From the NCBI GenBank assembly GCA_937997955.1, contig CALLDR010000042.1, positions 1 to 51,767 on the forward strand: DNA of 51,767 nucleotides, written 5' to 3'. The position numbers and the translations under genes were made by a program. Positions 8,849 to 16,902 of the stretch are shown piece by piece. The notes under the pieces are model-generated. The model was not told where the DNA came from. It saw only the letters and a program-made list of their open reading frames with translations, and made no database searches. Origin of the DNA: an uncultured Emergencia sp. (lineage in GTDB: Bacteria; Bacillota; Clostridia; Peptostreptococcales; Anaerovoracaceae). Positions within the stretch are counted from its first letter, which is position 1; the number at the start of each line of letters is the position of its first letter.

Positions 8849-10423
8849 ATGAAGAAGAAGTTATTCACAGCGGTACTGGCCGTCATGGTCGTACTGGCGT
8901 TTACAGCATGTGGAGGAAGCGGCAGCGGTTCCGGCGGAAGCGGAGGCTCCGGTGAAAACGTAGATACTTTCATCGTCAGAAATATCGGCGACCCAGCGTC
9001 CCTCAACCCTGACGGCTCCGCGGACGACAACCTGTACCTGATGGCGCAGAACATGTTCCGCAGATTGGTGGCATTGGACGTTACCAAGGGCAATCTGGTG
9101 CCTGAGGCTGCCACAGAGTGGAGCTATAACGATGACGCTACAGAATTGACGTTCAAATTGAGAGAAGATCTCAAATGGTCCGACGGTGAAGCGCTGACCG
9201 CTGAGGACGTCAAGTACACCTTTGACGCCATCAAAGAGAATAAGACAGCTACCTTCAATCCTTACATGGACAACGTAGAGGAAATAGAAGCGCCGGACGA
9301 CGCCACTGTAATCTTCAAACTGAAGAAGGCCGACGTCAGCTTTGTTTCCAAGCTGGGCTGGTACGGCTGCTTCATCCTGCCGGAGCACGTGTGGAACAAC
9401 GGACAGTCCTGGGACGACAACGAGGCTGCCAAGACGCCGGTTACCTGCGGGCCTTTCAAATTCGACTCCCGCAAATCAGGAGAAAGCGTAACCCTGGTGG
9501 CTGACGAGAATTATCCTGACGGTTCTACTGTGTCCAAACTGGTCTTCTCCATCATTCCGGACGAGGCTACGGCAGTACAGGCTCTGCAGAACGGAGAGAT
9601 CGACTACATGGAAATGGTTCCGTCTTCCTACTATGATGAGCTGAACGGCAACGACGCGACTACCGTGTTCCTCAATGAGTACCCATCTCCGGTCAGAATG
9701 GTATTTAACTTTGCCAACAAAGATCTGGCGAAGCAGGAGGTCAGAACGGCCATCGCCATGGCTGTCGACCGGGACTCCATCTCTCAGAAAGTCTTCAACA
9801 GCATCATGCCGGCGGAGTACAGCATCTACCCATCCTCCATCGAGTGGGCAAGCAACTCCGAGGACGTCGCGCCGAGCCTGGATATTGAGGGCGCTAAGGC
9901 CCTGCTTGAGAAAGCGGGCTACAAGGCCGACGGCGACGGCATGTACATCAAGGGACTGGAAATCTCCGTATTTGAAGGCAACGGCTATCCTGACACCGCC
10001 AAGCTGATCAAAGCGTCTCTGGCCGAGATCGGTATCGAGGCCGACGTGCTGGTATCAGAATACAGCGCGTGGGAAAACAAGGTTACCCTGAACCAGAACT
10101 TCGATATCTGCCTGCTGGGCGGCTTCATGGGACCGGATCCATCCGGCATGGCTTCCAGAGTCGTTACCGGCGGAGAATCCAACGTGGGCAGCTACAGCAA
10201 CAAGACTGTCGACGAACTGATGTCAGAGGGCAATAAGGAGCCGGATCAGGACAAGCGCGCTGAGATCTATAAGGAAGCGCAGTCGATTCTGGCGGAAGAG
10301 CTTCCGTATGTGCCTATCGTAAGCTACGTGGAGGTAAACGCGTATGGCTCCCAGTTCGCCAACCTGCCGGGTGACGGCGAAGGAAAATGGGGCTGGGGCG
10401 ACTTCTCTCACGTAACCAGATAA
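8849..10423 (+). CDS. dppA: Peptide-binding lipoprotein, SBP family 5 (DppA/OppA type)
   Basis: 524-aa extracytoplasmic binding protein. The lipoprotein signal ends in FTAC with lipidated Cys21, followed by a Gly/Ser-rich linker and the two-lobed SBP_bac_5 fold (about 40-520). The start ATG 8849 has GGAGG ten nt upstream; the longer frame from 8756 would run through dppF. It is placed after the membrane and ATPase genes and before a weak intergenic hairpin, a common arrangement when the binding protein is made in excess. Substrate is probably di/oligopeptides, inferred from three following peptidase genes. Confidence 0.94.
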   Translation: MKKKLFTAVLAVMVVLAFTACGGSGSGSGGSGGSGENVDTFIVRNIGDPASLNPDGSADDNLYLMAQNMFRRLVALDVTKGNLVPEAATEWSYNDDATELTFKLREDLKWSDGEALTAEDVKYTFDAIKENKTATFNPYMDNVEEIEAPDDATVIFKLKKADVSFVSKLGWYGCFILPEHVWNNGQSWDDNEAAKTPVTCGPFKFDSRKSGESVTLVADENYPDGSTVSKLVFSIIPDEATAVQALQNGEIDYMEMVPSSYYDELNGNDATTVFLNEYPSPVRMVFNFANKDLAKQEVRTAIAMAVDRDSISQKVFNSIMPAEYSIYPSSIEWASNSEDVAPSLDIEGAKALLEKAGYKADGDGMYIKGLEISVFEGNGYPDTAKLIKASLAEIGIEADVLVSEYSAWENKVTLNQNFDICLLGGFMGPDPSGMASRVVTGGESNVGSYSNKTVDELMSEGNKEPDQDKRAEIYKEAQSILAEELPYVPIVSYVEVNAYGSQFANLPGDGEGKWGWGDFSHVTR

Positions 10424-10434
10424 ATCCCCTTATA

Positions 10435-10469
10435 GCGGCAGCGCGCCGGAGATGCCTTCGGTGCGCCGC
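10435..10469 (+). other. Intergenic hairpin in the dpp-peptidase operon
   Basis: GCGGC (10435-10439) pairs with GCCGC (10465-10469), extended by GCGC/GTGC after a one-base bulge. No T-run follows, so it is more likely an mRNA-stability or partial attenuation element between the binding-protein and peptidase genes than a full terminator. Confidence 0.35.
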
Positions 10470-10509
10470 CAATATATGAAAGACCTTAGATAAACGGAGG
10501 AGACTTGGA

Positions 10510-11916
10510 ATGAAGGACGTTTACAGACGGATACTGGAATCCATTCCAGACTATAAAACTTTTCTGACCATTGACGAGATGAACGCTTCATCAAAGGCTC
10601 TTGCGGACCGGTATCCGGACGTGGTGGAGCTGACGGAGCTGGGCAGGAGCCGGGAGGGTGAGCCTCTCCTTTGCCTGAAGATCGGAAACGGGTCCCATCC
10701 GGCGCTCATGTTTGGATGCCCTCATCCCAATGAGCCCATCGGAACCATGATGCTGGAATACTTTACAGAGCAGCTGGCGGCGGATCAGGAGCTGCGGGAG
10801 AGTCTGGACTACACCTGGTACATCGTAAAGGTCTGGGACATCGACGGCTTCCGTATGAACGAGCCATGGCTGAAGGGTCCATATACCCTTTACAACTACT
10901 CCCGCAATTTTTTCCGGCCGGCGGGCCACAAGCAGGTGGACTGGACCTTCCCCGTGGATTACAAGAAGCTGCATTTCCACGAGCCGCTGCCGGAGACCCA
11001 GGCGATGATGAAGCTGATCGACGATGTGAAGCCTGAGTTTATTTACGCCCTTCATAATGCCGGATTCGGCGGCGTTTACTGGTATCTGACGGAGCCGGCG
11101 CCGGAGACCTATGAAGCTATGTATAAGGCGGCGGAAACCCAGAAGATCCCGGTGAACCTGGGCGAGCCGGAAGCGCCGTATCTGGCCGCCTTCGCTCCTG
11201 CCATCTATGCCAGCATGGGCATTGAGCAGGACTACGATTACCTGGAGCAGTATACCGACGCGGATATGAGCCAGGCCATCAGGGCAGGCACCTGTGGAGC
11301 TGATTACGCGCGAAAGAAGTGGAATTCCTTCACCCTGCTGACGGAGCTTCCCTATTTCTACGACAGGAGGATCGACGACGGAACAGCGTCCGACGTACTG
11401 CGCCGCGACGCTGTCGTAGAGAAATGCGATTGGAGCGTAAAGACGAATCAGGTCATCAGGGATATTCTGGCGTTGTCCAGAGACTATCTGGACCCGGAAA
11501 ATCCGTTTCTGCTGGCTCTGGACGCCTTCGGCGACGATGAAATTATCCTGGCGGAAAAGAAGATGGCGGAGACCGATCCCGCCTATGATAAGGCCGCTAC
11601 AGTTGCTGAAGAGTTTGACAACCGGCTGATCTCAAAGTTCTACAAGCTGCTCAGCTACGGTATGTTGGTGAGGGCCAACGAATACGAGCTGAAGAGGCTC
11701 GGTCCGGAACAGGCTGAAACAGAAGGCGCGAAGGCTCTGCGCAGAGCCTTCACGGAAGCGGAAAAGGTTCACCGGCAACTGGCTGAACAGCTGGAAGAAG
11801 ACATCGATTATGAGGTTATTCCCATCCGCAAGCTGATCTCCATACAGCTGGAGTGCGGGCTGATCATAGCGGAATACCTGAAAGAACAACACCGACAGGA
11901 GGAACCCCTTTCATGA
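10510..11916 (+). CDS. M14-family zinc carboxypeptidase-like protein
   Basis: 468-aa protein with the M14 metallocarboxypeptidase pattern. HPNEP near residue 76 supplies the His-x-x-Glu zinc ligands and LHN in YALHNAG (about 181) the third. No signal peptide is visible, so it should act in the cytoplasm, presumably trimming imported peptides. The start has GGAGGAG seven nt upstream. Its stop overlaps the ATG of the following aminopeptidase. The first 70 and last 150 residues are less conserved in appearance. Exact peptide specificity cannot be read from sequence. Confidence 0.82.
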   Translation: MKDVYRRILESIPDYKTFLTIDEMNASSKALADRYPDVVELTELGRSREGEPLLCLKIGNGSHPALMFGCPHPNEPIGTMMLEYFTEQLAADQELRESLDYTWYIVKVWDIDGFRMNEPWLKGPYTLYNYSRNFFRPAGHKQVDWTFPVDYKKLHFHEPLPETQAMMKLIDDVKPEFIYALHNAGFGGVYWYLTEPAPETYEAMYKAAETQKIPVNLGEPEAPYLAAFAPAIYASMGIEQDYDYLEQYTDADMSQAIRAGTCGADYARKKWNSFTLLTELPYFYDRRIDDGTASDVLRRDAVVEKCDWSVKTNQVIRDILALSRDYLDPENPFLLALDAFGDDEIILAEKKMAETDPAYDKAATVAEEFDNRLISKFYKLLSYGMLVRANEYELKRLGPEQAETEGAKALRRAFTEAEKVHRQLAEQLEEDIDYEVIPIRKLISIQLECGLIIAEYLKEQHRQEEPLS

Positions 11917-13325
11917 AGAATGCTTGGAACAAGTACGACGTAAACATGGAAAACGACTGCGAGTACTTTTGCAGAGAATATATGGATTTTTTAAGCGACT
12001 GCAAGTCCGAACGAGAGTGCGTCAGCTGGATCGCGCAGGATGCCCGGCGTCATGGATACCGTGACCTGGACGAGCTGATCCGCAGCGGGGAGCCCCTTCG
12101 CGCGGGAGACAAGGTGTACCGGCAGAACATGGGAAAATCCATGGTGCTGTACCATATAGGGAAGGACCCGCTGGAGGCCGGCATGAACATCCTTGGAGCC
12201 CACATCGACTCTCCGAGAATCGACATCAAGCCTAACCCCCTCTATGAAAACAGCGGCTTCGCGTATTTTGACACCCATTACTACGGCGGCATCAAAAAAT
12301 ACCAGTGGGTCACCATCCCCCTGGCGATTCACGGCGTGGCAGTCAAAAAGGACGGGATGCGGGTTTTGATCAGCATCGGCGAGCGAGATGGAGATCCGGT
12401 ATTCTTCATCTCCGACCTGCTGGTACATCTGTCCAGCGAGCAGCTGACCAAGACCGCGGCGAAGGTCATCGAGGGAGAAGCCCTGGACATTGTCGCCGGA
12501 AGCCGCCCGCTCCAGATCCCGAAAAAAGAGGGCGAAAAAGAAAGCGAAGGCGAAGAAGCGATCAAAAAGGGGATTCTCAAAATCCTGAAAAAGAGATATG
12601 ATATAGAAGAAGGAGATTTGATGTCTGCAGAGCTGGAAGCTGTTCCGGCGGGCAGAGCCAGAGAGGCAGGACTGGATCAGAGCATGATCCTGGGCTATGG
12701 TCACGACGACAGGGTCTGCGCTTATACCAGCTACCGGGCCCTGCTGGACGCGGAGGACATATCGCGAACCGCGTGTCTGATCCTGGCGGACAAAGAGGAG
12801 ATCGGCAACGTAGGCGCCACGGGAATGGAATCCAGGTTCTTTGAGAACACGACGGCTGAAGTGATGGAACTGAGCTGCGGATTCCATGAGCTGAAGCTGC
12901 GGCGCTGCCTGGCCAATTCCTGTATGCTTTCCAACGACGTCAGCAGCACCTTTGACCCCCTTTACGGAGACTGCTTTGATAAGCGGAACGCGGCGTATTT
13001 CGGCGGCGGACTTGCCATAGCCAAGTACTCCGGCGCGGGCGGAAAGGGCGGAGCCAACGATGCCAACGCCGAGTATTTAGCCAAGCTTCGCGGGATTCTC
13101 GATGATGCCGGCGTCAGCTATCAGATGGCCGAATTCGGCAGGGTAGACCTGGGCGGAGGCGGAACCATATCCTATATCCTCTCTTTATACGGCATGGAGG
13201 TCGTCGACTGCGGCGTACCGGTGCTGAACATGCACGCGCCGTGGGAGGCGGTGAGCAAAGCCGACGTCTTCGAGGCGCTGCGCGGATACAGAGCTTTTTT
13301 AGAAAACTGCAGAAAAGCGGTCTGA
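11913..13325 (+). CDS. M18-family aminopeptidase
   Basis: 470-aa cytoplasmic metallo-aminopeptidase of the M18 (aminopeptidase I) family. GAHIDSPR holds the first metal-binding His/Asp, KEEIGNVGATGMES the catalytic and metal Glu residues, and the C-terminal LNMHAPWE the last His. A lysine/glutamate-rich insert lies at about residues 205-225. The start ATG 11913 overlaps the previous stop as ATGA, with AGGAGG ten nt upstream. It would release N-terminal residues from imported peptides. Confidence 0.92.
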   Translation: MKNAWNKYDVNMENDCEYFCREYMDFLSDCKSERECVSWIAQDARRHGYRDLDELIRSGEPLRAGDKVYRQNMGKSMVLYHIGKDPLEAGMNILGAHIDSPRIDIKPNPLYENSGFAYFDTHYYGGIKKYQWVTIPLAIHGVAVKKDGMRVLISIGERDGDPVFFISDLLVHLSSEQLTKTAAKVIEGEALDIVAGSRPLQIPKKEGEKESEGEEAIKKGILKILKKRYDIEEGDLMSAELEAVPAGRAREAGLDQSMILGYGHDDRVCAYTSYRALLDAEDISRTACLILADKEEIGNVGATGMESRFFENTTAEVMELSCGFHELKLRRCLANSCMLSNDVSSTFDPLYGDCFDKRNAAYFGGGLAIAKYSGAGGKGGANDANAEYLAKLRGILDDAGVSYQMAEFGRVDLGGGGTISYILSLYGMEVVDCGVPVLNMHAPWEAVSKADVFEALRGYRAFLENCRKAV

Positions 13326-13353
13326 GTATGGAAGTAACACGGAGGATTCCAGT

Positions 13354-14355
13354 ATGCAAGGATTCAAGTATAGTGAAATTTATAAATATAATGGAAAAAA
13401 CGTGCTGGAGGTCGACATACTGCCGGGAAAGTTCTGTAATTTTGACTGCGTTGTCTGCCCTTACGGCAGTCCGCTGCGAAAGCAGGATGACAAAGCGATC
13501 CTGGGCGACGTGGACAGTTCCCTGCAGGAGCTGAACTGGCGGCTGACAGAGACCCGCCCCGACGAGGTCTTTCTCAATTCCCAGGGAGAAGCCCTTCTGA
13601 GCAACTGCTTTGATCCTGTGGTGGATCTGATCAAGCGGCACGGCATAGAGATCCGCCTGATGTCCAACGGCTACCTGTTCAATCATAAGGATTACAGGGA
13701 CACGGTCAACCGGATCGATGAGGTAGTGGCCGAAGTTGACATGGTTACCGAAGAGACGTTCCACGAGATCAAGCGTCCCATGGAGCATTACACCCTGGCT
13801 GATTTCATCGGGAACCTGGAGGAGTTCCAAAAACAGTATCCGGGAAAGCTGGTTCTGGATGTAGGTATTATGGGCGGCTACAATGACGACGATATTTCCG
13901 TTAAAAAGCTGGCGGGATTCATCAGAAGGATTAGGCCGGAACAGATGCACGTGTACCGGGTCGAGAATAAAAAGTTCCGCGACAGGTTTTTCATTTCACC
14001 GGAGAAGCTCAGTGAGATTGGAAAGATCCTCAATGAGGCGCTGGAAAGCGAAGAGCCTGTGGAAGACGGCAGCGGAATGATCGTCGATGGCAACCCTGTG
14101 GCAGCCGCGGCATTCCAGGCTTTCCGCGAGGGTAATGCGGACAAGGGCAGAAGCCTGCAGCAAGAGTTTCTGACCGCGTTTCACGACGCCTACGACGGGA
14201 ACGAAAGTCTGGACTACTGCCCGCTGGAGGAAGACAGCGCGTACCGGGGCAGCTGCCGGGAATGTATCGCTTATCACCGGGGGCATATGGAACAGCTTCC
14301 GGCCTGTATGCAGCCTATGCTGAACCGGAAGCTGGGTTCGCTGACCTCACGGTAG
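13354..14355 (+). CDS. Radical SAM protein with C-terminal cysteine-rich domain
   Basis: 333-aa protein. C28-x3-C32-x2-C35 (CNFDCVVC) binds the radical-SAM 4Fe-4S cluster. The core (about 20-230) resembles the COG0731 group, related to wyosine synthase. Residues about 240-325 form a separate helical plus cysteine-rich module with GSCRECIAYHRGH and LPAC, probably a zinc or Fe-S ribbon. That module is repeated as the separate 85-aa protein encoded at 14478. The start has GGAGG eight nt upstream. It lies inside the peptidase operon, so it may modify a peptide, a peptidase or a tRNA; its substrate is unknown. Confidence 0.85.
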   Translation: MQGFKYSEIYKYNGKNVLEVDILPGKFCNFDCVVCPYGSPLRKQDDKAILGDVDSSLQELNWRLTETRPDEVFLNSQGEALLSNCFDPVVDLIKRHGIEIRLMSNGYLFNHKDYRDTVNRIDEVVAEVDMVTEETFHEIKRPMEHYTLADFIGNLEEFQKQYPGKLVLDVGIMGGYNDDDISVKKLAGFIRRIRPEQMHVYRVENKKFRDRFFISPEKLSEIGKILNEALESEEPVEDGSGMIVDGNPVAAAAFQAFREGNADKGRSLQQEFLTAFHDAYDGNESLDYCPLEEDSAYRGSCRECIAYHRGHMEQLPACMQPMLNRKLGSLTSR

Positions 14356-14477
14356 AAGCGGCCCCTTTGCCAAAATACGCCGGGGAGGCCTGCCCTTGGG
14401 TTAGGAGAAGGTTTAAAGGCGCAATATGACGAAATGACGAAAAACGAGAGTGAACAAAAGCACAGGAGGTCAAGGCC

Positions 14478-14735
14478 ATGATCATTGAAAACAATCCTAT
14501 TGAATTGGAAGCCTTAGAAGCCTTTAAGAGAGGCGACACTGATGAGGCCCGCAGATTGGAGGCTGAATTTGTCCGCCAGTTTCGAGAAGCCTTTGAAAAG
14601 GGAGGCCACTGTTCCTGTCAGGAGCCATGCCGCTGGCACGGCAAGTGCAGGGAGTGCGTCGCCATTCATCGCGCCCATCAGGATCATCTGCCTAACTGCT
14701 TTGAAGACATCAAAAAGAATGCGTGGAGCAGATAG
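14478..14735 (+). CDS. Small Cys/His-rich protein, stand-alone copy of the radical-SAM C-terminal domain
   Basis: 85 aa, with GGAGG eight nt before ATG. A helical half (NPIELEALEAFKRGD...) is followed by CSCQEPC, HGKCRECVAIHRAH and LPNC. Aligned with residues about 240-325 of the upstream radical-SAM protein, the order of NP, AF, RG/EG, LE/LQ, EF, CREC, HR, H and LP-C is the same, so the two are paralogous. The cysteine/histidine spacing suggests a zinc ribbon similar in style to DUF6485. It may be an accessory or carrier of the radical-SAM enzyme, or an independent metal protein. Real gene likely; function unknown. Confidence 0.75.
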   Translation: MIIENNPIELEALEAFKRGDTDEARRLEAEFVRQFREAFEKGGHCSCQEPCRWHGKCRECVAIHRAHQDHLPNCFEDIKKNAWSR

Positions 14736-14749
14736 AAGGAGTGAATAAC

Positions 14750-15871
14750 ATGAACGGTGAGATTTTAGACAAGGTGGTGGCGCTGCGCCACATGCTTCAC
14801 CAGCATCCGGAGCTGTCCGGCCAAGAGCGGGAAACCAAGCGGATGCTGATGGCTTTTTTACGGGAAAACAGTACATTACAATTAAACGATATGGGGAAGT
14901 GGTTCTACGCGGAGTATCATCCGGCGAATGGAAAGAGCCGGGGATCCATCGCCTTCCGGGCTGATTTTGACGCCATCAAAGTCCTGGAGGAGACGCCCCT
15001 TCCGTACTGCTCTGTCAACAAAGGCGTCGCCCACAAGTGCGGCCATGACGGCCATTCCGCGGCCCTTGCCGGCTTTGCCATGGAGGTGGAGCAGAAAGGC
15101 TGCGACAAGGACGTCTACTTCATCTTTCAGCATGGAGAGGAGACGGGAGAGGGCGGCGAGCCGTGCGCGGAGCTGATCCCTGAGAAACATATCGACGAAG
15201 TCTTCGCCGTCCACAACTTCCCAGGTGGGCCTTTCGGCTCTCTGGGTATCCGCCAGGGGACCATCAACTGCGCGTCAAAGGGCATGGAGCTGGTCTTTAC
15301 CGGCGCGTCGGCCCATGCCAGCCAGCCGGAGATGGGCAGGAATCCATCAAAGGCTGTCAGCCGGACCGTTCTGGAACTGGACCGCATCGCCGATCAAAGC
15401 CGCTACGAGGGCCTGATCCTGGCAACCGTGGTTCAGGTGGATATCGGAGAGCGGGCCTTTGGCGTGGCCGCCCATAAGGGCCGGCTGCTGCTGACCATCC
15501 GCGGGCAGATCGAAGCGGAAATGGACGCTATGCAGAAGGAGATCGAGGCTTTCGCCGCGGCCCAGGCGGAAGCGGAGGGGCTGGAACTGGAATTTCACTT
15601 CTATGAGGCTTTTCCGGAGACCTATAACCATCTGGAAAGCGTGGCCAAGCTGAAGGCCATCGCCGCTGAGCGGGGCTGGCCGGTCAACGAGATGGCCGAT
15701 CCCATCCGCAGCTCTGAGGACTTCGGATATTATACCAAGAAAGCGCCGGGCGCTCTGGTATGGCTGGGGGCCGGCGAGGACTGGCCGCCGATCCACTCCG
15801 AGGAGTTCGACTATAACGACGCCCTGATCGAGAAGACAGCGGAGCTGTTCTGGGCACTGATTGAAAAATAA
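14750..15871 (+). CDS. M20-family metallopeptidase/amidohydrolase
   Basis: 373-aa M20D-type hydrolase. KCGHDGHSAAL, FQHGEETGEGG and the dimerisation-domain segment GASAHASQPEMGRNPSKA are typical of aminoacyl/N-acyl amino acid amidohydrolases and dipeptidases. The start ATG 14750 has AGAAGGAG eight nt upstream; the frame is open to a GTG at 14723 without a ribosome site. It is the last gene of the sigma-54 peptide operon. It should hydrolyse dipeptides or N-acyl amino acids in the cytoplasm. Confidence 0.9.
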   Translation: MNGEILDKVVALRHMLHQHPELSGQERETKRMLMAFLRENSTLQLNDMGKWFYAEYHPANGKSRGSIAFRADFDAIKVLEETPLPYCSVNKGVAHKCGHDGHSAALAGFAMEVEQKGCDKDVYFIFQHGEETGEGGEPCAELIPEKHIDEVFAVHNFPGGPFGSLGIRQGTINCASKGMELVFTGASAHASQPEMGRNPSKAVSRTVLELDRIADQSRYEGLILATVVQVDIGERAFGVAAHKGRLLLTIRGQIEAEMDAMQKEIEAFAAAQAEAEGLELEFHFYEAFPETYNHLESVAKLKAIAAERGWPVNEMADPIRSSEDFGYYTKKAPGALVWLGAGEDWPPIHSEEFDYNDALIEKTAELFWALIEK

Positions 15872-15875
15872 ACTA

Positions 15876-15904
15876 TTGCTTCAAGCTGGGCAAAGTGGTA
15901 TACT
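15876..15904 (+). promoter_or_regulatory. Promoter of tRNA-Val
   Basis: TTGCTT (15876-15881), a 17-bp spacer and TATACT (15899-15904) lie 34 bp before the mature tRNA start. Confidence 0.6.
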
Positions 15905-15937
15905 GATTCTTGTAGATGAAAATACAGAAAAGAATCA

Positions 15938-16013
15938 GGTCTGTTAGCTCAGCTGGGAGAGCGTCTGGGTCACAACCAGAATGTCGGCGGTTCGAGCCCG
16001 TCACAGACCACCA
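15938..16013 (+). tRNA. tRNA-Val (anticodon CAC)
   Basis: Complete cloverleaf: acceptor GGTCTGT/ACAGACC, D arm GCTC/GAGC, anticodon stem TCTGG/CCAGA with loop GTCACAA (anticodon CAC after U33), T arm GGCGG-TTCGAGC-CCGTC, discriminator A and encoded CCA. It reads GUG. Confidence 0.95.
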
Positions 16014-16024
16014 AAACGTTGAAA

Positions 16025-16060
16025 AACAAGGCTTGCAGAGTATGCGGGTCTTGTTTTTTT
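16025..16060 (+). terminator. Terminator of tRNA-Val
   Basis: AACAAGGCTTGC pairs, with G-U pairs, with GCGGGTCTTGTT around a 7-nt loop; T7 follows. Confidence 0.85.
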
Positions 16061-16494
16061 GATCCTGCTTTCTGTAATGTGGGAAATGTGAGCGATAGAG
16101 CGCAAGAGCATGGGCTGATTTTTGGAAAAAAATCAAAAAATGTTGCCGGGCCGTGACCCTGTAACCGCTCTTCCGTCCTGGATGGGCTGATTTTTGATGA
16201 AAAAAATGAAAATGTTGCGGGTTTTGACCGGAATGGCGGATCGATACAGCATGCCGTATGGGCGCATATGGAAATAATCCCAATATAATACATACAAGCG
16301 GCAACAAACAGCGATTTTTTTCCAAAAATCAGCCCGTTGGACGTCGGGCCGCATGATTTAGACTCTGAGAGCGCAACATTTCGCAAAAAAATCAAAAATG
16401 GGTGCCCGCGCGTGAGGGAGCTGCTGATTCTGCCGACAGAATCCCGCGTTCTTCTCAGCAAATGATTAGCGGCAGCTAACCTTTTATATCCCTA
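16061..16494. other. Non-coding stretch with a 23-bp inverted repeat
   Basis: No convincing gene. GGGCTGATTTTTGG-A7-TC at 16112-16134 recurs perfectly inverted at 16313-16335, and looser relatives lie near 16183 and 16371. The longest antisense frames cross the tRNA and are not gene-like. Relics of a small mobile element or an unidentified structured RNA are possible. Confidence 0.4.
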
Positions 16495-16523
16495 TTGCGT
16501 TTTTTTGGAAAAGATGCTATACT
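16495..16523 (+). promoter_or_regulatory. Promoter of the cobalamin operon
   Basis: TTGCGT (16495-16500), a 17-bp spacer and TATACT (16518-16523), about 40 bp before the riboswitch. Confidence 0.5.
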
Positions 16524-16562
16524 GAAGTAGAAAATTGCGGTTTTCAAGGCTAAAACTACATA

Positions 16563-16757
16563 CTCTGCAGGTGTCGGTCGACCGTATGTCCGCAAGGACG
16601 CCGTTCAGGCGCGGAAGGCCGATGAAAAGGGAAACAGGTGTAAATCCTGTGCGAAACTCGTCACTGTAAACAGGGAAGGAGGAACCAGAAACGCCACTGA
16701 GCAATTGGGAAGGCGGTTCCGAATATGGATCTGTAAGTCAGGAGACCTGCCTGCAGC
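16563..16757 (+). ncRNA. Cobalamin riboswitch
   Basis: The conserved blocks occur in order: closing stem CTGCAGGT (from 16565), AAAAGGGAAACAGGTG, AAATCCTGTGCG, CACTGTAA, GCCACTG, GGGAAGGC, and the B12 box AAGTCAGGAGACCTGCCT (16735-16752). This is a full-length AdoCbl/aquocobalamin-type aptamer. It would lower expression of the downstream chelatase and importer when cobalamin is plentiful. Confidence 0.93.
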
Positions 16758-16840
16758 AACACAGCGGAAATACTGCTGGGCCACGAGTAATTGGTCGCAC
16801 TGATGTATTATGATTGATTGCATCAATACGTCCTCTTACC

Positions 16841-16872
16841 AAAATGCCCTTGAAAAAGCGCATTTTTATTAT
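16841..16872 (+). terminator. Riboswitch expression platform: intrinsic terminator
   Basis: AAAATGC-C-CTT, loop GAAA, AAG-C-GCATTTT forms a hairpin followed by a T-rich tail, between the aptamer and the CbiK start. It suggests control by premature termination. An alternative ATTGAT-TGC-ATCAAT hairpin lies at 16813-16827. Confidence 0.6.
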
Positions 16873-16902
16873 TTTACTCGAATCAATTATAGAGGAGGAT
16901 TG

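Noticed and set aside
15873..16325. Minus-strand open frame of 150 codons
   Set aside because: It runs through the complement of tRNA-Val and its terminator; the sequence is low-complexity and not protein-like.
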